Shown: one piece after another, positions 17,987-26,150 of the stretch | Layout of the letters: each line of letters begins with the position of its first letter | How positions within the stretch are numbered: the first letter of the stretch is position 1 | Origin: Amycolatopsis sp. NBRC 101858 | Lineage (GTDB): Bacteria > Actinomycetota > Actinomycetes > Mycobacteriales > Pseudonocardiaceae | DNA length: 64,000 nt | NCBI RefSeq assembly: GCF_030269325.1 | Contig: NZ_BSTD01000001.1 | Span: forward strand, 636,681-700,680 | Reading direction: 5' to 3' | Notes under the pieces: generated by a model | What the model saw: the letters and a program-made list of their open reading frames with translations, nothing else | What the model was told of the DNA's origin: nothing | Databases searched by the model: none | Program-made: the position numbers and the translations under genes

Positions 17987-18901
17987 ATGCCTACGCTGCG
18001 CGCGCTCGAGTGCCTGGTCGCGGTGCTCGACGCCGGGTCGATCACCGAGGCGGCCGCCCGGCTGCACCTCTCGCAGCCCGCGCTGTCGCACCAGATCGGC
18101 GCGCTCGAACGGGAACTGGGCACGCCGGTGCTCGAACGGCTGCCGCGCGGGGTCCGGCCGACCGCCACCGGCCGGGCGGTCCTGGCCGACGCGCGGGCCG
18201 CGCTGGCCGCCGCCGAGCGCGTGGTCCGGGCCGGCCGCGCGGTCGCCGGCGGCGGTGAGGGCACGCTGCGGATCGCGTGCGCGGAGACCATGACCGCCGG
18301 GCTGCTCGCCCCCGTGCTGCGCAACTGGCACCGGCACCGCCCGGGCGTGCTGATCACGCTGACCGAGACGACGAGCGCGGACGCGCTGGTGGCGGCCCTG
18401 GAAGCAGGCGAAGCCGACGTCGCGGTCGGCCCGCGGCCGAGCCGCTGGACCGGGGCGGTCGAAGTGGTGGGACGCGAAGAGATCGTCGTCGCACTGGCCC
18501 AAGATCACCCGCTCGCCACCCGGGCGGCGGTACCGATGCCCGACCTCGCCGGGGTGCCGATCGTGCACTACCACCCGGACAACGGCCTCGGCGCCTGGCT
18601 CGACGAGCAAGCCGCGCAACGCGGAACGGTGCTCGACGCGGTGATGCGGACGAAGCAGGCGGCGACGGCGGCGCAGCTCGCGGCGGCCGGGCTGGGCGTG
18701 GCCCTGATTCCGACGACGGCGCTGACGCGTACGTTCGCCGGGGCGCTGCGGCGGCTGAAGCCCGCTCTGCACCGCGACGTCGTCACGTTCACCGCGACGC
18801 CATCGGATTCGCTCGTCCGGCGGTTTTCTTCGGACGTGACGCACCGCGGGATCGCCGTACCCGGTGTCCTGCTGGACAAACTGTCCTCAGCACTGCGTTA
18901 A
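17987..18901 (+). CDS. LysR-family transcriptional regulator
   Basis: Regulator of 304 residues. The winged helix-turn-helix is at residues 1-60 (AARLHLSQPALSHQIGALERELG), followed by a linker helix and an effector-binding domain beginning TLRIACAETMTAGLL. AGLGVALIP near the end is typical. No ribosome site precedes the ATG; TAGAAT stands 6 bases upstream, so it is probably leaderless. It diverges from the atypical SDR gene, the usual arrangement for a LysR regulator and its target. The inducer is unknown. Confidence 0.93.
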   Translation: MPTLRALECLVAVLDAGSITEAAARLHLSQPALSHQIGALERELGTPVLERLPRGVRPTATGRAVLADARAALAAAERVVRAGRAVAGGGEGTLRIACAETMTAGLLAPVLRNWHRHRPGVLITLTETTSADALVAALEAGEADVAVGPRPSRWTGAVEVVGREEIVVALAQDHPLATRAAVPMPDLAGVPIVHYHPDNGLGAWLDEQAAQRGTVLDAVMRTKQAATAAQLAAAGLGVALIPTTALTRTFAGALRRLKPALHRDVVTFTATPSDSLVRRFSSDVTHRGIAVPGVLLDKLSSALR

Positions 18902-19095
18902 GTCTTGGTGAATGTGACAGATTCCCTACGAAGGTTTTGTGCCATCAGGACGAACTTCTCTTCGCGGCCCCGATTTCGCTGTGCCATTCGCCAAAGTTCG
19001 CTTCCATCGGATAGCTTGCTCCTACCGGTCAGTACCGGTGGGTGGGGCCGATCGGGTGAGGCGATCAGCGAAGATCGAGGGAAGCGGGGACGACC

Positions 19096-20247
19096 ATGCC
19101 GAAGCACCGGCCACGTCGCAAGGGCACGCGCGGGGTCCGCCGCACCGCGGCCGCGCTCGCCGGCGGCGCGCTCGTCGTGCTGCCCACGCTGACCACCGGC
19201 CTGCCCACGCCGGTCGTCATCGCCGGCGCCGGGGACGCCCTGCCCGACCAGGCCGCTCCGCTGCAGCCGCCGAACATCGTCATGCCGCCGATCGCCGTCG
19301 ACGGCAGCCTCCCCCAGCCGCCGCTGCCGACGCCGCTGGTCGTGCCCGGCGGGCACGCCGGCTCGGCGGGCATCTCCGGGCCGCTCGGCATCCCGGGGAG
19401 CATGCTCAAGGCGTACCAGAACGCGGCCGACATCCTGGCCAAGGAGCAGCCGAACTGCCACCTCGACTGGGCGCTGATCGCGAGCATCGGCCGGATCGAG
19501 TCGAACCACGCGCGCGGCGGGTACGTCAACGCCAACGGCGACACCCTCGAGCCGATCCTCGGCCCGGTGCTCAACGGTGCCGGCGCGTTCGCCGCGATCC
19601 CCGACACCGACGGCGGCAAGTACGACGGCGACGCCGTCTGGGACCGCGCGGTCGGCCCGACGCAGTTCATCCCGGCCACGTGGAAGGGCTACGCCTCCGA
19701 CGGCAACGGCGACGGCGTCTCGAACCCGAACAACATCTACGACGAGGCCCTGGCCACCGGGCGCTACCTGTGCTCCGGCGGGCTCGACCTCTCGACCGAC
19801 GCCGGACAACGCATCGCGGTCCGCCGCTACAACAACTCCCAGTCCTATGTGGACACCGTCATGGCGTGGGCCTCGGCCTACCGCGGCGGTGTCGCCCAGC
19901 TGCCCGACAGCCAGGTCCCGATCGGCGCGCCCAACGCGCCGGACGCGGCCGCCGCGGGTGGCCCGGTCGGCGCGCCGGCCCCGCCCGCACCGCCGGTGGT
20001 GGCCCAGCCGCCGGGCTCGCTGCCGGGCACGGTGACGTCGCCGACCAGCACGGCGCCGTCGTCCACCCCGACCACGACGCCGGGAACGCCGACCACGGAC
20101 CCGACGACCACCCCGCCGTCGTCCACGACGCCGCCGCCGGAGACCACGAGCACCACGCCGACGACCAGCACGACGGCGCCGGCCAGCACGCCGAACGACT
20201 CGGCGAGCACGCCCACCGAAACCACCACGACCAGCACCACGGGGTGA
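19096..20247 (+). CDS. Secreted lytic transglycosylase with Thr/Pro-rich tail
   Basis: Exported peptidoglycan hydrolase of 383 residues, cutting glycan strands to 1,6-anhydro-muramyl ends. An Arg-rich signal region with a hydrophobic core (about 17-40) is followed by a Pro-rich linker. The transglycosylase domain spans about 100-285, with catalytic Glu in IASIGRIESNHARGG and the supporting AVGPTQFIPATWKGY and RRYNNSQSYVDTV. The last 95 residues are almost only Thr, Pro, Ser, Ala and Gly, a likely wall-spanning or glycosylated tail. It resembles the MltB/SLT-2-type proteins common in actinobacteria. Its stop overlaps the next start (GTGA). Confidence 0.9.
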   Translation: MPKHRPRRKGTRGVRRTAAALAGGALVVLPTLTTGLPTPVVIAGAGDALPDQAAPLQPPNIVMPPIAVDGSLPQPPLPTPLVVPGGHAGSAGISGPLGIPGSMLKAYQNAADILAKEQPNCHLDWALIASIGRIESNHARGGYVNANGDTLEPILGPVLNGAGAFAAIPDTDGGKYDGDAVWDRAVGPTQFIPATWKGYASDGNGDGVSNPNNIYDEALATGRYLCSGGLDLSTDAGQRIAVRRYNNSQSYVDTVMAWASAYRGGVAQLPDSQVPIGAPNAPDAAAAGGPVGAPAPPAPPVVAQPPGSLPGTVTSPTSTAPSSTPTTTPGTPTTDPTTTPPSSTTPPPETTSTTPTTSTTAPASTPNDSASTPTETTTTSTTG

Positions 20248-20507
20248 GCCCGGTGGAGCCGTTCCTGGTGCACATCCGCTGCGACACCGACGGCTACACG
20301 CACGCCGTGACCGAGGAAGAGTTCGCGGCGGGCCGCCGCGACGGCCGGTTCCGCGCGGTGTGCGGCCACGTGGTGCTGGCGGCACCGATGATCGAGGCAC
20401 CCGGCCGCTTCGACCCGGTGTGCCGCGACGTCCTGCGCGACGCGCCCGCCGAACCATCGGTGCCCCGCCAGGAACGCCGCCGATCGAGGTGGCGCGCCCG
20501 CCGCTAG
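20244..20507 (+). CDS. Small Cys/His-containing protein, unknown
   Basis: Protein of 87 residues if read from GTG 20244, whose bases overlap the TGA stop of the transglycosylase gene; a GTG at 20253 would shorten it by three residues. Coupling to the transglycosylase gene is therefore likely. It holds RCDTDGYTHAV, VCGHVV and PVCRDV, giving three Cys and two His that could form a small metal site, and a strongly basic end (RRSRWRARR). No membrane segment or signal is present. I do not recognise it. Confidence 0.65.
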   Translation: MSPVEPFLVHIRCDTDGYTHAVTEEEFAAGRRDGRFRAVCGHVVLAAPMIEAPGRFDPVCRDVLRDAPAEPSVPRQERRRSRWRARR

Positions 20508-20613
20508 TCGTGGTGGCCATGACCGCCGCTTGACGACGCGCCCTCGCCGAGAGCACCGCCGAACCCCGCTTTACCCCGCCGCAGGCCGATGGCCCACAGC
20601 GCCGAGCCCGCCG

Positions 20614-21384
20614 CTAGTCGACGAGGGACTGGATGCCGTCGAGCATGCGGTTCAGGCCGAACTCGTATGCCTTGTCGCCCTGGGCTTTCGCGCTCTCGTC
20701 GAAGCCGCCGCCGAGCCAGATGCGGTTCATCGCCGGATGTGCGTCGACCACGAAGTAGTTCTCCCAGAACGACGACCGCTGGTGCCACCAGGCCTCGGTC
20801 GACTGCCCGGTGCTGCGCTCCAGGCGCGTGTTCTCCGCGCCGAGCGCCGCGTTCGCGTCGACATACGTGCCGATCCCGTTGGCCGCCGCCACGGCTTCGC
20901 GCGGCGGCAGGCCCAGTTCGTCCATGATGGAGAGCAGGTACTCCTGCCCGGCCAGCTGACCGGGCCCGAGCGGCGGCCGGACCCGCGAAACCTCGCACAG
21001 CCACGGGTGCGTGCGGTACGCGGCGCGCGTCCGCTCCGCGTAGAGCGCCACCTGCTCGCGCCAGTCCGCCGGACGCGGTTCGCCCGGCCCGGGCAGGCGC
21101 CGCTCGACGAGCACGTCGTCGACCATCAGGTCGATCAGCTCGGCCTTGCCGGGCACGTAGGTGTAGAGCGTCATCGTGCCGGCGCCGAGTTCCTTGGCGA
21201 CGCGGTGCATCGACGCGGCGGCCAGCCCGTCGGCGTCCGCGACCGCGATGGCCGCGGCGACGATCCGCTCGATCGTCAGCGTCGGGCGGCGGCCCCGGGT
21301 CGGCTCGGCGGCGGCGCCGCGGGCGCGCCAGAGCAGCGCGAGCGTCCGGTCGACCTCTTCGGCGCCAGTGCGTTCGGCGGTCAT
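20614..21384 (-). CDS. TetR-family regulator with large C-terminal domain
   Basis: Regulator of 256 residues. The helix-turn-helix is at about 36-82 (TIERIVAAAIAVADADGLAAASMHRVAKELG, then MTLYTYVPGKAELIDLM). The ligand domain begins with WREQVALYAERTRAAYRTHPWL and resembles the TetR_C group around tetracycline-type repressors of exporters. The start is ATG 21384 with GGGGAG upstream. It stands alone: no exporter gene is adjacent, so its target is not evident here. An extra 30-residue N-terminal arm precedes the DNA-binding domain, as in several actinobacterial members. Confidence 0.9.
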   Translation of the reverse strand: MTAERTGAEEVDRTLALLWRARGAAAEPTRGRRPTLTIERIVAAAIAVADADGLAAASMHRVAKELGAGTMTLYTYVPGKAELIDLMVDDVLVERRLPGPGEPRPADWREQVALYAERTRAAYRTHPWLCEVSRVRPPLGPGQLAGQEYLLSIMDELGLPPREAVAAANGIGTYVDANAALGAENTRLERSTGQSTEAWWHQRSSFWENYFVVDAHPAMNRIWLGGGFDESAKAQGDKAYEFGLNRMLDGIQSLVD

Positions 21385-21451
21385 GCGCTCCCCTCGCTCC
21401 TCCGGGCGCGATCCTACCCGGGCCGGGCGTCCGACCTGGCATTCTGGAGGC

Positions 21452-21865
21452 ATGACCGGACGCAAACCGCCCAAGGTCTCCTTCCGCTGGTGGGTCGACC
21501 GCCAGATCGGCGAGGCCCGCGAGCGCGGCGAGTTCGACGACCTGCCCGGCACCGGGAAGCCACTGCCCAAGCCCACCGGCAACGACGCCGCGACCGACTG
21601 GGTGCTGCGGCAGGTCCGGGCCGGCGGCCACGACACGAAGGCGTTGCTGCCACCGGCGCTCGCCCTCCGGCGCGAAGTCCAGGACCTGCCGGAGCGGCTC
21701 GCCGCCGAGCGGACCGAACGTCGGGTGCGGGAGGTCGTCGCGGACCTCAACGAACGGATCCGCCAGGCCTACCTCAACCACCACACCGGCCCGCCGCTCA
21801 CGGTCGCGCTGGTGGACGTCGAAGAAGCCGTCGAGGACTGGCGCCGCTCACGGGCCGCGTCGTAG
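21452..21865 (+). CDS. DUF1992 protein (DnaJ-homologue subfamily C member 28-like)
   Basis: Cytoplasmic protein of 137 residues belonging to the conserved DUF1992 family: FRWWVDRQIGEARERGEFDDLPGTGKPL is its signature, followed by charged helices (RERLAAERTERRVREVV-type). Function is unknown in bacteria; the link to DnaJ homologues in eukaryotes is by sequence only. GGAGG stands only one base before the ATG, too near to act normally, while CATTCT lies 6 bases upstream, so a leaderless start is more likely. It diverges from the TetR gene. Confidence 0.88.
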   Translation: MTGRKPPKVSFRWWVDRQIGEARERGEFDDLPGTGKPLPKPTGNDAATDWVLRQVRAGGHDTKALLPPALALRREVQDLPERLAAERTERRVREVVADLNERIRQAYLNHHTGPPLTVALVDVEEAVEDWRRSRAAS

Positions 21866-21931
21866 CCACACCTGGATTTCCGGCACCGGGGCACCCCCAG
21901 GGCAGCGGAACCGGGACCCCTGCCTTCCGCG

Positions 21932-21957
21932 GGTAACAGCCCGATGGGCTGTAACCT
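21932..21957 (+). promoter_or_regulatory. 25-bp palindrome over the metallophosphoesterase -10 box
   Basis: GGTAACAGCCC and GGGCTGTAACC form an 11-bp inverted repeat (10 of 11 matched) around GAT. The right arm contains TAACCT (21952-21957), a good -10 element 6 bases before the ATG at 21964. A protein bound here would block the promoter, so an operator is more likely than a terminator. Confidence 0.5.
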
Positions 21958-21963
21958 GGTTCG

Positions 21964-23085
21964 ATGAGAGGCCAATTCGTCTTCGTGCCGATCCTGGCGC
22001 TGATCCTGCTGTTCACCGTGCCCTGGTGGACGCTCGTCCTCGCGCCGGACTGGGGCACGGCGGCCACGATCGCCGGCACCGCGGTGTTCGCGCTGGGCCT
22101 GGTGACCATGCCGGTGGCCATGGTCCGCGGCCACGGGCGGCGCCAGCGTGACGGCGGCGCGCGCCTCGGTGACTCGCTGCTGGCCGTGATCTGGGTGCTG
22201 TTCAGCTGGTCGGTGCTGAGCCTGGTGCTGCGGGCCGCGCTGCTCGGCGTCGACGACCCGCTGCGGTCGCGGATCGTCGCGGGCGTGACCTTCGTGGTGG
22301 CGGCCGGCCTGCTCGTGCACGGCAACCGCGTCGCCATGCGGGTGCCGCCGGTGAAGGCGACCGACGTCGTCATCCCGCGGCTCGGCCCGGGTCTCGACGG
22401 CCTGCGCGTCGCCGTGCTGACCGACACCCACTTCGGGCCGATCGACCGGACGAAGTGGTCGGAGCAGGTCGTCGCGGCGGTCAACACCCTCGAAGCGGAC
22501 GTCGTCTGCCACGCCGGCGACCTCGCCGACGGCGCGGTGGCGAAGCGCCGCAAGCAGGTCGACCCGCTCGGCGGCGTCCAGGCCGCGCTCGGCCGGTTCT
22601 ACATCACCGGCAACCACGAGTACTTCGGGGAAGCCCAGGCCTGGCTCGACCACATGGAAGGGCTCGGCTGGGACACGCTGCACAACCGCTCGACGCTGCT
22701 GGAACGCGGCGGCGACCGCATCCTGTTCGCCGGCATCGACGACCCGACGGGCGCGGGCTCCGGCCTGCCCGGCCACGGCCCCGACCTGGCTCGCGCGCTG
22801 GCGGACCGCCCCGCCGACGTCCCGGTCGTGTTGCTCGCGCACCAGCCGAAGCAGGTCCGAGAGGCCCGCGAAGCCGACGTCGACCTGCAGATCTCCGGAC
22901 ACACGCACGGCGGCCAGATCTGGCCGTTCCACCTCCTGGTGCGGCTCGACCAGCCGACGCTGTCGGGCCTGACCCGGCACGGCCCGACCCAGCTGTACAA
23001 CAGCCGGGGCACCGGGTTCTGGGGGCCGCCGTTCCGGGTCTTCGCACCCAGCGAGATCACGCTCCTCACCCTGCGCTCCGCCTGA
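21964..23085 (+). CDS. Membrane metallophosphoesterase
   Basis: Calcineurin-like phosphoesterase of 373 residues with about four N-terminal membrane segments (residues 5-130). The two-metal centre is visible: LTDTHFGP, HAGDLADG, ITGNHEY, LLAHQP and SGHTHGGQI. The family includes YkuE- and YaeI-type enzymes acting on lipid or nucleotide phosphates near the membrane. The catalytic domain side cannot be set by eye. No ribosome site is present; TAACCT lies 6 bases upstream, so translation is likely leaderless and controlled at the 25-bp palindrome. It has no operon partner. Confidence 0.92.
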   Translation: MRGQFVFVPILALILLFTVPWWTLVLAPDWGTAATIAGTAVFALGLVTMPVAMVRGHGRRQRDGGARLGDSLLAVIWVLFSWSVLSLVLRAALLGVDDPLRSRIVAGVTFVVAAGLLVHGNRVAMRVPPVKATDVVIPRLGPGLDGLRVAVLTDTHFGPIDRTKWSEQVVAAVNTLEADVVCHAGDLADGAVAKRRKQVDPLGGVQAALGRFYITGNHEYFGEAQAWLDHMEGLGWDTLHNRSTLLERGGDRILFAGIDDPTGAGSGLPGHGPDLARALADRPADVPVVLLAHQPKQVREAREADVDLQISGHTHGGQIWPFHLLVRLDQPTLSGLTRHGPTQLYNSRGTGFWGPPFRVFAPSEITLLTLRSA

Positions 23086-23124
23086 CTCCCAGCGCCTCCG
23101 ATCCCGGGGGCGACGGGCATCACC

Positions 23125-23170
23125 GACAAATTTTTTTGTCTTGACAGTTTCGATCGTCGGGTGTCAGGCT
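23125..23170 (+). promoter_or_regulatory. Promoter with overlapping AT-rich palindromes before the DUF998 gene
   Basis: TTGACA (23141-23146) and CAGGCT (23165-23170) are spaced by 18 bp, and the -10 ends 7 bases before the ATG. GACAAA-TTTT-TTTGTC (23125-23140) is a perfect 6-bp inverted repeat next to the -35, and TGTC-TT-GACA (23137-23146) overlaps it. This AT-rich spot is unusual for the region and fits a TetR-like operator. Confidence 0.55.
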
Positions 23171-23177
23171 GTCCGCC

Positions 23178-23828
23178 ATGACCACCACCGCGATCCGCCC
23201 CCGCCCCCTCGCCCCTGCGACCACCCGCGGCCTGCTGACCTGCGGCGTCCTCGCCGGGCCCGTCTTCGTCCTCACCGGTGTCGTCCAGGGCCTGACCCGC
23301 GCCGGCTTCGACTTCACGCGCCACCCCGCGAGCGTCCTTTCCAACGGCTCGCTCGGCTTCCTCCAGATCACGAACTTCCTGGTCACCGGCCTGCTGACGA
23401 TCGCGGCGGCGGCCGGGATCCGGCGCGTCCTGCCCGGGCGGTGGGGGCCGAGACTGCTGACCGTCTACGGCGTCAGCCTGCTCTGCGCGGGGGTCTTCCG
23501 CGCCGACCCGCAGGACGGCTTCCCGGCCGGCACCCCCGCCGGCCCGCCGGCGTCGATCAGCTGGCAAGGGACGCTGCACTTCGTCGCCGGCGGCGTCGGC
23601 TTCGCCGCCCTGGTCGCGGCCTGCTTCGCGATCGGCTCGCACCTCACGCCCGCGCGGGCGTGGCACTCGCGGATCAGCGGGTTGCTGTTCCTCGCGGGCT
23701 TCGCGGGCGTAGCGTCCGGGTCGGCGAGCCCGGCCGTGGTCCTCGGTTTCTGGGCGGCCGTGACGATCGCCTGGGTCTGGCTCGCCACCACCTCCGTCCA
23801 CCTGATGCCGCGAGGAGAGTCCCGATGA
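23178..23828 (+). CDS. DUF998 membrane protein
   Basis: Integral membrane protein of 216 residues with about six hydrophobic segments, fitting the DUF998 family: LAGPVFVLTGVVQGLTRAGFDFTRHPASVLSNG is characteristic, as are GVFRADP and HFVAGGVGF. Function is unknown; such genes often sit beside TetR regulators and small hydrolases. It is probably made from a leaderless message. Its stop overlaps the ATG of the next gene (ATGA), so it forms a two-gene operon with an alpha/beta-hydrolase. Confidence 0.88.
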   Translation: MTTTAIRPRPLAPATTRGLLTCGVLAGPVFVLTGVVQGLTRAGFDFTRHPASVLSNGSLGFLQITNFLVTGLLTIAAAAGIRRVLPGRWGPRLLTVYGVSLLCAGVFRADPQDGFPAGTPAGPPASISWQGTLHFVAGGVGFAALVAACFAIGSHLTPARAWHSRISGLLFLAGFAGVASGSASPAVVLGFWAAVTIAWVWLATTSVHLMPRGESR

Positions 23829-24619
23829 GCACCGTGATTTCTGCCGCCGACGGCACCGAGATCGCCTACACCCGCGCCGGCTCCGGTCCCGCGCTCGTCC
23901 TCGTCGACGGCGCGATGTGCTACCGCGGCTCGTCCCCGAACGACGCGCTCGCGAAGGAGCTGGCCACGCGCTTCACCGTGTACACCTACGACCGCCGCGG
24001 CCGGGGCGAGAGCGCCGACACCGGGCCGTACGCGGTCGAGCGCGAGGTCGAGGACCTCGCCGCGCTGGTCAAGGAGGCGGGCGGGGAGGTGTTCCTGTTC
24101 GGTATTTCGTCGGGCGCGGCCCTGGCACTCGAAGCGGCTCGCAGCCTCCCGGTGACGAAGCTGGCGCTGTACGAACCGCCGTTCGTCGTCGACGGCAGCC
24201 GTCCCCGGGTACCGGCCGACTACCCGGCCCGCCTCGACGCGGCGCTGGCCGCGGGCAAGCGCGGCACGGCGGTGAAGATGTTCATGACCGAGGGCGTGGG
24301 GTTGAGCGGCGCGATGGTGGCGATGATGCGGATCATGCCGTTCTGGGCGAAGCTCAAGCGCGTGGCCCACACGATCCCGTACGACACGGCGCTCGTCGTG
24401 GAGCACCAGTCGGGGACACCGCTGCCGGCGGCCTGGCCGGAGGTGAAGGTGCCCACGCTGGTGGTGGACGGCGGCCGCAGCCCGGCCTGGATGCGCAAGG
24501 GCGTGTCGTCGCTGGCGAAGGTGCTGCCGTCGGCGGAGTACCGGACGCTGACAGGCCAGACGCACATCGTGAAGGCGGCGGCGCTGGCCCCGGCGCTGGC
24601 GGACTTCTACCTGAGCTGA
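23825..24619 (+). CDS. Alpha/beta-fold hydrolase
   Basis: Cytoplasmic hydrolase of 264 residues. The nucleophile elbow is FGISSGAALAL (Ser in G-x-S-x-G), the acid likely the Asp in LVVDGGRSP, and the catalytic His in LTGQTHIV. YDRRGRGESADTG is the usual strand-loop before the elbow. AGGAGAG lies about 7 bases upstream. It is coupled to the DUF998 gene by an ATGA overlap and ended by a strong hairpin. Substrate unknown; esterase or lactonase activity is possible. Confidence 0.9.
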   Translation: MSTVISAADGTEIAYTRAGSGPALVLVDGAMCYRGSSPNDALAKELATRFTVYTYDRRGRGESADTGPYAVEREVEDLAALVKEAGGEVFLFGISSGAALALEAARSLPVTKLALYEPPFVVDGSRPRVPADYPARLDAALAAGKRGTAVKMFMTEGVGLSGAMVAMMRIMPFWAKLKRVAHTIPYDTALVVEHQSGTPLPAAWPEVKVPTLVVDGGRSPAWMRKGVSSLAKVLPSAEYRTLTGQTHIVKAAALAPALADFYLS

Positions 24620-24627
24620 GCGGCGAT

Positions 24628-24660
24628 CCTGCCGGACACCGAACCGGTGCGTCCGGCAGG
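24628..24660 (+). terminator. Strong hairpin terminator after the hydrolase
   Basis: CCTGCCGGAC and GTCCGGCAGG form a perfect 10-bp stem around a 13-nt loop, beginning 8 bp after the stop. No T-tract follows, as is usual for actinomycete terminators. Confidence 0.8.
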
Positions 24661-24688
24661 GCGCCGCGGGCCGGGTACTACGGAAGGG

Positions 24689-24908
24689 GCTCAAGACCGG
24701 GCGGCCGTCGCCACCACGGCCGGGAACCTGCCCGCGAAGTGGGTCGTGCACACCGTCGGCCCGGTGTGGTCGTCGTCCGAAGAGGGCCGAGATCGCGCTG
24801 ACCACGGTCAGCCGAGCCGACGCCGGGGAGATCGAGGAAGTCGTCTTCGCCCTGCGCGGCGATGAGGCCATGACTGCCTTTCAGGCTCGTCACAACTCCC
24901 TTGCCTGA
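24689..24908 (+). pseudogene. Macrodomain (ADP-ribose binding) pseudogene
   Basis: Two pieces of one protein family survive in different frames. The first encodes AVATTAGNLPAKWVVHTVGP, the central macrodomain motif that contacts ADP-ribose. The second, from about 24786 in another frame, encodes AEIALTTVSRAD then EEVVFALRGDEAMTAF and a stop at 24906-24908, which matches the C-terminal end of the same fold. The N-terminal part and about 60-70 residues between the pieces are missing, and no start codon serves both. It is a decayed gene of the type that removes ADP-ribose or O-acetyl groups (YmdB-like). Confidence 0.75.
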
Positions 24909-24936
24909 ACGATCACCGACCGGGCAGGGTCAACGC

Positions 24937-25584
24937 GTGCCCACCCGCGCCCTGGTCTTCGACTTCGACGGGACCCTCGCCGACACCGAGTCCGCCGTTC
25001 TGCAGTCGTGGCAGGAGACCTTCCTCGACCACGGTGTCGAACTTCCGCTGGAAGCCTGGTACGCCGTCATCGGCACGCAGCACACCACGCACGCCATGTT
25101 CGCCCTGCTCGCCGAGCGTGTCCCCGGCATCGATCCCGAGGCGCTGCGGCCCGTCACCCGGGCCCGCGTGCTGAAGCTCCTCGAAACGCTCGGCCCGCGC
25201 GACGGCGTCCGAAACTACCTCGAGACCGCGAAGGACCACGGCCTCAAGCTGGCCGTCGCCTCCAGCTCGTCCGGGGCCTGGGTGAACCCGCACCTCGAAC
25301 GGCTCGGCATCGCGCGCTACTTCGATGCCGTCCTCACCGGGGACCTCCACAAGGCCAAGCCCGACCCGGACCTCTACCTCGCCGCGCTCGCCGCCCTGGA
25401 CGCCCTACCCCAGGAGACCATCGCCTTCGAGGACACGCCCCACGGCGTCACCTCCGCCAAGGCCGCCGGGCTGACCTGCGTCGCCGTGCCGAACGCCATC
25501 ACCGAGAGCCTCGACTTCGGCCGGGCCGACGTCGTGCTGCCGTCGTTCACCGCCAAGCCGCTCGAGGCCTTACTGACCCACTAG
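24937..25584 (+). CDS. HAD-superfamily hydrolase (beta-phosphoglucomutase-like)
   Basis: Phosphatase or phosphomutase of 215 residues with a cap domain. Motif I is VFDFDGTLADTES with the nucleophilic Asp, motif II VASSSSGAWV, motif III Lys in LHKAKPDPDLY, motif IV AFEDTPHGVTSAKAAG. The latter pair is typical of the GPH/beta-PGM subgroup. GTG 24937 is chosen: CAGGGT lies 6 bases upstream as a possible -10 and the domain begins there. It overlaps the convergent NUDIX gene by 15 bp. The substrate is probably a small sugar phosphate. Confidence 0.9.
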   Translation: MPTRALVFDFDGTLADTESAVLQSWQETFLDHGVELPLEAWYAVIGTQHTTHAMFALLAERVPGIDPEALRPVTRARVLKLLETLGPRDGVRNYLETAKDHGLKLAVASSSSGAWVNPHLERLGIARYFDAVLTGDLHKAKPDPDLYLAALAALDALPQETIAFEDTPHGVTSAKAAGLTCVAVPNAITESLDFGRADVVLPSFTAKPLEALLTH

Positions 25585-26037
25585 CCCGAGCAGCCGGTCC
25601 AGGAACGGCAGCTGGCCCTTCACCAGCTTCTCGCGCGCGGCCGCGAGCGAGAACCACGCGACCCGGTCCACCTCGGGGAACTCCTGCTGCTTGCCCGAGC
25701 GCGGCGGCCACTCCATGGTGAACGTCCCCGGGACCACCGAAGCCGGGTCGAGGTCGCCCTCGACCGCCCACGCCGTGACGACCTTGCCGCCCGACTGCTT
25801 CACCTCGCCCAGCGGGACGTACTCACCCGAGGGCGCGGGCAGGCCCAGCTCCTCCTCGAACTCGCGCCGCGCGGCCGCCTCCGGCTCCTCGTCCGGCTCG
25901 AGCTCGCCCTTCGGCAGCGACCACGCCGCCGCGTCCTTCTTCGCCCAGAACGGCCCGCCCATGTGCCCGAGCAGCACTTCGACGTCCTCGCCCCGCCCGC
26001 GGTGGAGCAGGAGCCCGGCACTGCGTTTGCCCGCCAT
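25570..26037 (-). CDS. NUDIX hydrolase
   Basis: Hydrolase of 155 residues cutting a nucleoside diphosphate linked to another group. The Nudix box reads GELEPDEEPEAAARREFEEELG, fitting G-x5-E-x7-RE-U-x-EE-x-G. The early GLLLHR and LLGHMGGPFWAKKD segments match a DR1025/bis-phosphate-type subgroup active on dinucleoside polyphosphates. The start is ATG 26037; a frame open further upstream adds 22 residues without support. It overlaps the HAD gene end by 15 bp, tail to tail. Confidence 0.9.
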   Translation of the reverse strand: MAGKRSAGLLLHRGRGEDVEVLLGHMGGPFWAKKDAAAWSLPKGELEPDEEPEAAARREFEEELGLPAPSGEYVPLGEVKQSGGKVVTAWAVEGDLDPASVVPGTFTMEWPPRSGKQQEFPEVDRVAWFSLAAAREKLVKGQLPFLDRLLGLVGQ

Positions 26038-26150
26038 CGGCACAGTCTGCCGAAACCCCGGCAAAAAAAATCCGGCGGGGTTGTCGATCCGGGGAGAACC
26101 CACTCGACGCGTAGGCAGAAGGCAAGGAAGAACCCAGGGAAGGAACCCCG

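Noticed and set aside
18902..19095. c-di-AMP (ydaO-type) riboswitch before the lytic transglycosylase
   Set aside because: Such switches precede resuscitation-type wall enzymes in actinomycetes, but the conserved core bases are not visible in this 194-bp gap.
24620..24936. A functional small macrodomain protein
   Set aside because: The two motif pieces are in different frames and the central part is missing, so it is listed as a pseudogene.
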